From positions 558,001 through 622,000 of the forward strand of contig JADJYF010000026.1 of the NCBI GenBank assembly GCA_016719885.1: a stretch of 64,000 nucleotides of DNA. The letters run 5' to 3'. This DNA comes from Pseudomonadota bacterium (GTDB lineage: Bacteria; Pseudomonadota; Gammaproteobacteria; Ga0077536). The notes beneath the pieces were generated by a model. It did not search any database. It saw nothing but the letters and a program-made list of their open reading frames with translations, and had not been told where the DNA came from. The position numbers and the translations under genes were made by a program. Below, piece after piece: positions 51,275-58,461 of the stretch (within the stretch, counting starts at the first letter, position 1; each line of letters opens with the position of its first letter).

Positions 51275-52632
51275 CAGAACTTCATCTCCGCCCACAGCCA
51301 CAGCTTGGTCAGATCGTAGGCCTGCTTGCCGGCGCTGGCGGCGCCGTTGCGCGCGAGGTTGGTGGCGTTGCCCGACGCTTCGTAACGCGCGAGCTTGATG
51401 CCCAGCGTGTAGTGCTCGAAGAACGGCCGTGTGAGCTGTACGTCCCACTCGCTGCCGTAGTCGTAACCGCCGCGCTCGGCGTCGAAGTCGTGGTAGACAA
51501 CCATCAAGTTGGCGCCCATGGTCTTCACGGCGAGCGTGCCGTAGACGTCGACCACGCCATCGGCGGGCGTGGTGAGGAAGCGATCCGCCCAGCCCTGGAA
51601 GGCGTGGTTGGTGCCGAGCGGCGTCTGGAAGGCGCGCGCGACCTTGCCCTTGCCGACCGTCACCGCGCCGTCGCCGCCCAACACTTCGACGCTGGCCTTG
51701 AGCGTGAGCGTTTCCAGCCACGGGTGGTTGAACGCGCGCGTGACGCCAATCTCGCCGAGGGTGTAATTGACGCTGATGTCGACCGGGGTGTCGCTGCCGT
51801 AGTCCTGCTGATGGGCGAATTCGACCGCGTACAACAGCTTCGAGGCCGAGCCGACCAGGTCGTAGGCGCCCTGCAAGCGCGCGCCGTAGGTCGCGGTCGA
51901 GAGCGCGCGGGTGGCGGCCAGACGGTTGTCGCCAAAATCGAGCAGGTAGGCGTAGGGTTCGAGCGTCGAATACGGAATGCCGCGCCAGCTCAGATCGATG
52001 AGATGAGCATCGAGATCGAAGTCGGCGCGATCGGCCAGGGGATTGTCTTCGCCGAATATGCGATTGGCATTCCACACGTAGGCATAGTCGACGTGCAGTG
52101 CCGCAATGCTGTCGTTGACCACGCGCAGCGCGTCGTAGCTCTGCCAGTTCTGGCGCCACAGCACGTTGCCGACGTAGCGATGCAACGGCGCGGCGCGATG
52201 TTCGATTTCCTGGCGCCCGAGCGTGACCTGGGTCTTGGGCAGGCCTCGGTAGCGCAGGTTGGCCTGCTGGATCTCGGTGCCCTGCGGGTCGACCACCGCC
52301 GCGCGCGACAGCACGCCGTTGTGGCCGCCGTCGTTGAAATCCTCGTCACCGAGCGCGCGTACGTCTTCAAGTTGGCCATATAGTCCGAAGCCATGGTAGA
52401 GCCCGGTGCTGTAACCGAGCGCGCTGCGCAAGGTATTGGCATAGGCATCGGCCAGCCGTGGCTGCTGGCCGTCGTCGACGTTTTCGAAGCGATAGCGCAG
52501 AAGCAAATCGGGCTTGCCGCCACTCAAGGCCCGCCACAAATCGTCGGCCGGCGCGTTGCGCATTACTGCCATGATCATCATCGTCATCAAGATGCTGGCC
52601 ATCTCGCGATGGCGTCGGGATGTCGTGCTCAC
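51274..52632 (-). CDS. Alginate_exp-family outer membrane beta-barrel protein
   Basis: A 452-residue protein starting at GTG 52632 with GAGG eight bases upstream. The N-terminus (STTSRRHREMASILMTMMIMAVM) is a signal peptide cut near NAPA-DD. The mature part is a strand-rich barrel resembling the alginate export/OprD-like family (PF13372), with LLRYRFENVDD and a C-terminal ...LWLWAEMKF ending in Phe, as in outer membrane proteins. It probably forms the entry pore for nitrate or nitrite. It is coupled to nasT. Confidence 0.82.
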   Translation of the reverse strand: MSTTSRRHREMASILMTMMIMAVMRNAPADDLWRALSGGKPDLLLRYRFENVDDGQQPRLADAYANTLRSALGYSTGLYHGFGLYGQLEDVRALGDEDFNDGGHNGVLSRAAVVDPQGTEIQQANLRYRGLPKTQVTLGRQEIEHRAAPLHRYVGNVLWRQNWQSYDALRVVNDSIAALHVDYAYVWNANRIFGEDNPLADRADFDLDAHLIDLSWRGIPYSTLEPYAYLLDFGDNRLAATRALSTATYGARLQGAYDLVGSASKLLYAVEFAHQQDYGSDTPVDISVNYTLGEIGVTRAFNHPWLETLTLKASVEVLGGDGAVTVGKGKVARAFQTPLGTNHAFQGWADRFLTTPADGVVDVYGTLAVKTMGANLMVVYHDFDAERGGYDYGSEWDVQLTRPFFEHYTLGIKLARYEASGNATNLARNGAASAGKQAYDLTKLWLWAEMKF

Positions 52633-52789
52633 GCTCGGTTCCTCATGCGGTTGCTGTCGGCTTGGGGTGCGGCGCGCGGACCTCGTGGACATCACGCGCG
52701 AGCACATACCCGGTGCGCCGTTGCAACCGGCAGGGAACGGTTGCGAATCAACCGAGCCCGGCATTGGGCCATCTCCCGTCGAAGACTTA

Positions 52790-52805
52790 GCAATATCGGG
52801 GCCAG
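52790..52805 (-). promoter_or_regulatory. Candidate sigma-54 promoter of the porin-nasT-nasS operon
   Basis: Minus strand CTGGCCCCGATATTGC: TGGC-N7-TTGC with the -24 GG and -12 GC, preceded by a T-rich run. It gives a start near 52778, 146 bases before the porin GTG. The spacer (52633-52953) holds no gene. Its RNA may fold into GGCCC-AATGCC-GGGCU (52770-52755), a hexaloop with A1 and G4, followed by CGGTTG / CAACCG / CGGTTG segments that can pair in two exclusive ways. Confidence 0.5.
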
Positions 52806-52953
52806 CAAAAAAAGCCTGCGATTACCGCGTCTAGGCCACCTGCATTCGTGACAACGGCGCGCCCTTGCACCGCCGTGATCGTCGCGGCCCCAAATGCGTG
52901 CACGCCGCGCGCGGGGCATTGCTTTTCTTGACCACGCCACGCAAGGTGCGGCG

Positions 52954-54156
52954 ATGAATGCGAGCGCCGATGCACACCGTCCCCTGCCGCGCACGGTCTG
53001 GGCGCTCGGCGTGGTCAGCCTGTTGATGGATGCCTCGTCGGAGACCATCCATGCACTGTTGCCGCTGTTCCTCACCACCACCCTCGGCGCGAGCGTGATG
53101 CTGGTCGGCATCATCGATGGCGTGGCCGAAGCGACCGCCGCCATCGCCAAGGTGTTTTCCGGCTACCTGTCCGATCGCATGGGCCGACGCAAACCGCTCA
53201 TCCTGCTCGGCTACGGCCTCGGCGCGCTGTCCAAACCCCTGTTCCCGCTCGCCGCCAGCGCCGGCCTGGTGTTCGGCGCGCGTTTCATCGATCGCATCGG
53301 CAAGGGATTGCGCGGCGCACCGCGCGATGCGCTGGTGGCCGACGTCACGCCGCTGGAGCAGCGCGGCCGCGCCTATGGTCTGCGCCAGGCGCTCGACACG
53401 GTCGGCGCGTTCATCGGGCCGCTGGCCGCCATCGTGCTCATGCAGGTGTTCGCCAACGACATGCGCAGCGTGTTCTGGTTTGCGGCGCTGCCGGCCGCGC
53501 TCGCGGTGTTGTGCGTGCTGGTCGGCGTGGAGGATGCCGAGCGGCCCGCGGCGCACGCGCCGCGCGCGCCGCCGCTGCGGCTCGCCGAACTGGCGAGCCT
53601 CGGTGCGCCTTACTGGCGGGTGGTGACACTCGGCGTGGTGTTCACTCTGGCGCGCTTCAGCGAGGCTTTCCTGATCCTCAAGGCGCACGACAGCGGGCTG
53701 CCGCTGGCGCTGGCGCCGCTGGTGCTGGTGACGATGAACGTGGTCTACGCTCTCGGCGCCTACCCGGCTGGCGCGCTGTCGGACCGCATCGGCGCGCGCG
53801 GCCTGTTGCTGGCCTCGCTGGCGGCCTTGATGGCGGCCGATGTGCTGCTCGCGCTCGGTGATGGCCTGGCGCTCGTGTTCAGCGGCATCGCGCTGTGGGG
53901 CCTGCACATGGCATTGAGCCAGGGCCTGCTCGCCAAGCTGGTGGCGGAACACGCGCCGGCCGCCCTGCGCGGCTCGGCTTTCGGCCTGTTCAACCTCACG
54001 AGCGGTGTGGCCATGCTGTTCGCCAGCGTGCTGGCCGGCGGACTGTGGCAGGCCTTTGGCGCGGCCGCGACGTTCTGGGCCGGCGCGCTGATCGCGCTGC
54101 TCGCCGCGCTGCTGGTGGGCCGCCTGGACCGGGGACACGCCGCCGCTTCCCCTTGA
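52954..54156 (+). CDS. MFS transporter
   Basis: A 400-residue protein with twelve hydrophobic segments. The MFS motif A is visible after TM2 (GYLSDRMGRRKPLILLGYG), and PAGALSDRIGARGLLLASL marks the second half. It resembles multidrug/sugar-type MFS proteins with N-terminal VVSLLMDASSETIHALLPLFL. The substrate is unknown. ATG 52954 has AAGG upstream; the frame reads 20 residues further. Confidence 0.85.
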   Translation: MNASADAHRPLPRTVWALGVVSLLMDASSETIHALLPLFLTTTLGASVMLVGIIDGVAEATAAIAKVFSGYLSDRMGRRKPLILLGYGLGALSKPLFPLAASAGLVFGARFIDRIGKGLRGAPRDALVADVTPLEQRGRAYGLRQALDTVGAFIGPLAAIVLMQVFANDMRSVFWFAALPAALAVLCVLVGVEDAERPAAHAPRAPPLRLAELASLGAPYWRVVTLGVVFTLARFSEAFLILKAHDSGLPLALAPLVLVTMNVVYALGAYPAGALSDRIGARGLLLASLAALMAADVLLALGDGLALVFSGIALWGLHMALSQGLLAKLVAEHAPAALRGSAFGLFNLTSGVAMLFASVLAGGLWQAFGAAATFWAGALIALLAALLVGRLDRGHAAASP

Positions 54157-54217
54157 GCGCCCAAACAGCTTAGATTTCTCCCGCGCGCAGCGCGCCTAGC
54201 AGGAGGAGGAATCCAGC

Positions 54218-55393
54218 GTGAGTACCAGCACCATTCTCTATGACGAGCGGGTCAGCGAGGGCATCAACGCCGTCGCCGACGGCGCTCACCTGTGGCTGAC
54301 GGCGGCCGACCTCGCCCAGGCCACCGGTTGGAAAGTCGAACCTGAAGGCCTGTGCCGTGGCGACGCCTGCGTGCGCACGCAGCCGGCGTGGACCGACGGC
54401 CAGGGCCGGGTCGATCTCGCCGCGTTCGCGGCCTACATGGGCCAGCCCATGCTCCACGACAGCCAGGCCTATGCCTTCGGCGAATCGCTGGGCAAGCGTC
54501 GCGATTCGCTGTTCTCGCTCGAAGCGCCCGACTTCTGCCTGCCCGATATCGACGGCAAGCTGCACAAGCTGTCGGACTTTCGCGGCAAGAAAGTCTTCAT
54601 GTATTCCTGGGGCTCTTACTGAGGCTGTTCGTTTGACCTGTCCGTGTGGCAGGCAGTGTACGAAGAGCTGAAGGGTTTGAATTTCGAGATCATCGCCGTC
54701 GCCTTCGATACCGCCGGCAAGGCCGCCGTCGAAGCCGGCATCCGCGCCGTCGATTGCAAGGAACGCCCGGCCATGCTCGCGCGTTTGATGGGTTGGTCCG
54801 AGGATCTGTGGGCGCGCCAGGCACCGCCGACCTATACCTGCCTCATCGATGAAGCGCACGTGGTCGCCGAGTTGTATGGCATGGTCAACGTGCCGCAGGG
54901 CGTGTGGATCGATGAGAACGGGCATATCGTGCGCCCCGCCGAATCGGCCGGCAGCGCCGACATGGTCAGGCACATGAACCGCGAAACCTTCGAGATCCCG
55001 GACGCCGCGGCGGCCGAGGGCATGAGCATACGCAATGCCTATGTCGACGCGGTGCGTGACTGGGCGCGTAACGGCGCCAAGAGTCGCTACGTGCTGTCAC
55101 CCGAGGAAGTGCGCAAGCGCATGCGCGGGCCCAAGGAGGAAGACGTGCTGGCGGCGACCCACGTCAAGCTCGGCCGTCATCTCTACACCCACGGCCAGCT
55201 CGAACGTGCCAAGCATCACTTCAAGGAAGCCGTGCGCCTGTGTCCCGACAGTTGGAACTACCGTCGCCAGTCCAACATGCTCGACCCCGACAAGGTCGGC
55301 CAGTTGAATTCAGGCCCGGAGTTCTGGGCAGCGGTCGATGCGCTCGGCGACACGCCCTACTACCCGCCGGCTGATTTCAGCATGGTGCGCTAG
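54218..55393 (+). CDS. Redoxin (thioredoxin-fold) protein with in-frame UGA: candidate selenoprotein, Sec135
   Basis: GTG 54218 follows a strong AGGAGGAGGA site. The frame is open for 391 codons to TAG 55391-55393, interrupted only by TGA 54620-54622 (codon 135). Upstream are RGDACVRTQPAW, EAPDFCLPDIDG and KLSDFRGKKVFMYSWGSY. Downstream, still in frame, are GCSFDLSVWQAVYEEL, FEIIAVAFDTAGKAAVE, PPTYTCLIDEAH, LYGMVNVPQGVWIDENG and a conserved helical tail. Cys homologues have WCGC-type motifs here, so UGA replaces the first redox Cys (Y-U135-G-C137-S). Read as Sec, it gives a UxC thioredoxin-like oxidoreductase. The alternative is a nonsense mutation. No selenocysteine genes are visible in the window. 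Confidence 0.75.
54637..54653 (+). promoter_or_regulatory. Candidate bacterial SECIS stem-loop
   Basis: CCTGTC - CGTGT - GGCAGG: six base pairs (one G.U) and a 5-base loop, starting 14 bases after the UGA, with the loop 20 bases away. Bacterial SECIS rules described in the literature ask for a stem-loop whose apical loop has a G in its first two bases and lies about 16-37 bases from the UGA; both are met. The stem is short, so it is suggestive, not proof. Confidence 0.5.
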
Positions 55394-55402
55394 GCGATCT
55401 TC

Positions 55403-55484
55403 TGTGGGTCAGACTTCAGTCTGACATTCGAGTCGAGGCCGACCTCGGTTTGATTTTGCTTGTCAGCCTGAAGGCTGACCCACA
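55403..55484. repeat. REP-like inverted pair, GTCAGACTTCAGTCTGAC family
   Basis: TGTGG-GTCAGACTTCAGTCTGAC at 55403-55425 and the inverted GTCAGCCTGAAGGCTGAC-CCACA at 55462-55484. It lies 9 bases after the redoxin stop and 36 before the MBL start. The two units can pair as a long hairpin. Confidence 0.85.
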
Positions 55485-55520
55485 AGAAGCTTCTGGCGAT
55501 TGTCGGCGTATGATGCGGCC

Positions 55521-56498
55521 ATGACCGAGCGCCCCTTTCATCACACCGATACCGGGTTCCGCAACAACTATCCCGAAGGCTGGAAGCGCGGCAGCTTCTG
55601 GGCCTGGCAACGCGAGCGCTGGCGAGACGGCGTGCCGAAGCCGCCGCCGGGTGGCTGGCAGTTTCCGCACGACGTGCCGAACAGCGCATGGCTGCGCGCC
55701 AATCGCGACGTGCCGACCCTGACCTGGCTCGGTCACTCGACGTTCCTGCTGCAGATAGGCGGGCTCAACGTCATCACCGATCCGCATCTGTCGCCGCGCG
55801 CCTCGCCGTTCAAGCGAATGGGACCGAAACGCTGGATGCCGCCGGCCATCGAAGTCGAAGCGCTGCCGCACATCGACCTCGCACTCATTTCGCACAATCA
55901 CTACGATCATCTCGACGAGGCCACGGTTACGCGCCTCGCGCGCCAGGCCGGCGGACCGCCACGTTACATGGTGCCCTTGAAGCTTGCCGAGTGGTTCAAA
56001 CGGCGCGGCTTGAACAGCGTCACCGAACTCGACTGGTGGCAGATCTTTTCGCACGCCGGCGTGACGCTGACCTTCACGCCGGTGCAGCACTGGAGCGCGC
56101 GCGGCACCTGGGACCGCGACCGCTCACTGTGGGGCGGCTGGCGCCTCGATCACCCGTCCTTCAGCTTCTTCTTCGCCGGCGACACCGGCTATTCACCGGA
56201 CTTCAAGGACATCCACGCGCGCCTCGGCGCGGTCGATCTCGCGGCCTTGCCGATTGGCGCCTACGCGCCGCGCTGGTTCATGCAGGTCATGCACACCGAC
56301 CCCGACGAGGCCGTGCAGATCCACCACGATCTGCATGCCCGCCATTCGGTCGCCATGCACTGGGGCACTTTCGTATTGACCGATGAGCCGCTGGACGAGC
56401 CGCCGCAGCGGCTGCGGCGTGCGCTGGCCGCTGCGAATCTGACGGACGACGACTTCTGGCTCATGCGCCACGGTGAGACGCGGCACCTGACGCTGTAG
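55521..56498 (+). CDS. MBL-fold metallohydrolase (NAPE-PLD/UlaG-like)
   Basis: A 325-residue member of the metallo-beta-lactamase superfamily with the metal motif SHNHYDHLD and later metal His/Asp residues (FFAGDTGYSPDF, MHWGTF). The N-terminal PTLTWLGHSTFLLQIGGLNVITDPHLS is typical of the NAPE-PLD and ComEC-like group. It may cleave phosphodiester or lactone bonds; the substrate is unknown. ATG 55521 gives the family start. The stop codon is the TAG that opens a REP-like composite. Confidence 0.85.
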   Translation: MTERPFHHTDTGFRNNYPEGWKRGSFWAWQRERWRDGVPKPPPGGWQFPHDVPNSAWLRANRDVPTLTWLGHSTFLLQIGGLNVITDPHLSPRASPFKRMGPKRWMPPAIEVEALPHIDLALISHNHYDHLDEATVTRLARQAGGPPRYMVPLKLAEWFKRRGLNSVTELDWWQIFSHAGVTLTFTPVQHWSARGTWDRDRSLWGGWRLDHPSFSFFFAGDTGYSPDFKDIHARLGAVDLAALPIGAYAPRWFMQVMHTDPDEAVQIHHDLHARHSVAMHWGTFVLTDEPLDEPPQRLRRALAAANLTDDDFWLMRHGETRHLTL

Positions 56499-56597
56499 GT
56501 GCGAATTCATTCGCACATTCGACCTGGCTGGCCAGTGGCTTCCTTGTGGGTCAGGCTTCAGCCTGACAAGCGCAATGTGCGAATGAATTCGCACCTA
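56496..56597. repeat. Composite REP-like element between convergent genes
   Basis: TAGGTGCGAATTCATTCGCAC at 56496-56516, a GTCAGGCTTCAGCCTGAC unit in the middle, and an inverted copy ending GAATTCGCACCTA. It is the inverse of the element at 34039. Both outer TAG triplets are used: one is the MBL gene's stop (56496-56498) and the other, on the opposite strand, is the stop of the acetolactate synthase gene (56597-56595). Confidence 0.9.
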
Positions 56598-58427
56598 CGG
56601 TTCCAGGATGATGTCCTTGTAGGTACCGCCGGCCGGGATCATCGGGTAGACGTTCTGTTCCTGGTCGACGATCACGTCGACCAGGTACGGCTCATTGGGA
56701 TCTTCGAGCATGCGCGCATAGGCGGCCGCCAGTTCGGCGCGTGTGCGCACGCGTTCGGCCTTGACGCGGTAGCCGGCGGCGATGGTCACGAAATCGGGAT
56801 AGATGTCGGTGTCGTCGCTGCGCTTTACGCTCATCGGATCGGCCAATGACGATTCGGCGCGATGGCCGCCGTAGATCATGTCCTGCCACTGGCGCACCAT
56901 GCCCAGCCACTGGTTGTTGATGCACACCACTTTCACGCCGAGGCCATAACGATGCAGGGTCGACAGCTCGTGGATGCTCATGTTGAGTGAGCCGTCGCCG
57001 TCGATGTCGATGACCATGCGCCCGGGCGCGCCGACCTTGGCGCCGATGGCGGCCGGCAGGCCATAACCCATGGTGCCGAAGCCTGAGCTCGACAGGAACG
57101 AACGCGTGCGCTTGACCGCGTAGTGCTGCATGGCCCACATCTGGTGCTGGCCGACGCCGACCGTGACCAAGGCCTCGCCGCCGGTCATGTCCGACAGCAG
57201 CGCAATGGCCGCCGGCCCGGTCAGCGTGTCCTGATGGCGCGCCACCAGCGGATGCCGGCTCTTCAGCTCGTCCAGGTAGCTGCGCCAGGCGTCGCATCGG
57301 GCGGGCTGGACCGCCGCCAGCAGCTGCGCCATGGCAATACGCAGATCGGCGCTCACGCCCAAGGTCACGACCTTGTTCTTGTTGATCTCGTTGCGGTCGA
57401 TGTCGATGTGGATGATCTGACCGTGCTTGATGAACTCGGCGACGTTGCCGGTCACGCGATCGTCGAAGCGCACGCCGAGCGCGATCACGAGATCGGCTTC
57501 GTTGACGGCGACGTTGGCGGCGTAGCTGCCGTGCATGCCGAGCACGTGCAGCCACAGCGGATGGCCGGCCGGCACCGCACCCAGGCCCATGATGGTGGTG
57601 GTGAGCGGGCAGCCGAGTTTTTCCGCCAGCGCCACCAGTTCGGCCTCGGTGCCGCTGCTGATGACGCCGCCGCCGGCATAGATCACCGGGCGTTCGGCTT
57701 CGGCAATCATGCGTACGCACTGCTTGAGCACGGGTTCGGCGATGCCGCCCAGCGGCGTTTCGGGCGCATCGATAACGGCCGGTATGCGCGGCGCCACGTA
57801 ACGCCCTTCGGGGTCGCGCGGTACGTGCTGCTGTATGTCCTTGGGCAGGTCCAGCAGCACCGGGCCGGGGCGATTGCCGCCGGCCAAGGCAAAGCCGTTG
57901 CGCACCACCTGCGGAATGTCGACCACGCGCTCGACCTGCAGGCTGGCCTTGGTGATGGGCCGCGTGATGGCGCAGATGTCCGCTTCCTGGAAGGCGTTCT
58001 TGCCGAGCAGGTGGCTGGGCACGTTGCCGGTGATGGCGACCACCGGCGTCGAATCGCTGTTGGCATCGGCGAGACCGGTGACGAGGTTGCAGGCGCCCGG
58101 GCCCGAGGTTGCCAGGCATACGCCGATGCGGCCGGTGGCGCGCGCGAAGCCCTGCGCGGCATGCACCGCGCCCTGCTCGTGCTCGGTGCGGTAGCAACGG
58201 ATGTCGAACTCGTCGAGCACGTCGAAGATCTCGACGTTGGCGCCGCCCGGGTAGCCGAACAGGCAATCGACGCCCTCGGCCTTGAGCGCGGCGGCGAGGA
58301 TCTGCGCGCCACGCCGGGCGGCGGCGCGATCTTCGGGCCGGATGGCCGACAATGGTCCGCCGGTGACGCTCGGCAGATCGCCGTAGGTAACGTTGTCGGT
58401 GGGCAATTGCTCGTGATCTTTTTTCAT
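56595..58427 (-). CDS. ilvB: Acetolactate synthase-like large subunit (ThDP enzyme)
   Basis: A 610-residue ThDP-dependent enzyme. Conserved segments: FGYPGGANVEIFDVL, the activating Glu in YRTEHEQGAVHAAQGFAR, the FAD-binding middle domain, and the ThDP/Mg motif DGDGSLNMSIHELSTLHR ... INNQ. It condenses pyruvate for branched-chain amino acid synthesis. No ilvN/ilvH small subunit or other ilv gene is adjacent, so the anabolic role is the usual reading but not certain. ATG 58427 was chosen. The stop comes from the REP-like element. Confidence 0.88.
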   Translation of the reverse strand: MKKDHEQLPTDNVTYGDLPSVTGGPLSAIRPEDRAAARRGAQILAAALKAEGVDCLFGYPGGANVEIFDVLDEFDIRCYRTEHEQGAVHAAQGFARATGRIGVCLATSGPGACNLVTGLADANSDSTPVVAITGNVPSHLLGKNAFQEADICAITRPITKASLQVERVVDIPQVVRNGFALAGGNRPGPVLLDLPKDIQQHVPRDPEGRYVAPRIPAVIDAPETPLGGIAEPVLKQCVRMIAEAERPVIYAGGGVISSGTEAELVALAEKLGCPLTTTIMGLGAVPAGHPLWLHVLGMHGSYAANVAVNEADLVIALGVRFDDRVTGNVAEFIKHGQIIHIDIDRNEINKNKVVTLGVSADLRIAMAQLLAAVQPARCDAWRSYLDELKSRHPLVARHQDTLTGPAAIALLSDMTGGEALVTVGVGQHQMWAMQHYAVKRTRSFLSSSGFGTMGYGLPAAIGAKVGAPGRMVIDIDGDGSLNMSIHELSTLHRYGLGVKVVCINNQWLGMVRQWQDMIYGGHRAESSLADPMSVKRSDDTDIYPDFVTIAAGYRVKAERVRTRAELAAAYARMLEDPNEPYLVDVIVDQEQNVYPMIPAGGTYKDIILEP

Positions 58428-58461
58428 GCGGGCTCTCGGCGCCTGGGCGCGCTGTTCGATT

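Noticed and set aside
54644..55393. A separate gene starting at GTG 54644, i.e., two genes in place of one redoxin
   Set aside because: No ribosome site precedes it, the start lies inside the conserved thioredoxin fold, and the frame is continuous with the upstream part across a single UGA.
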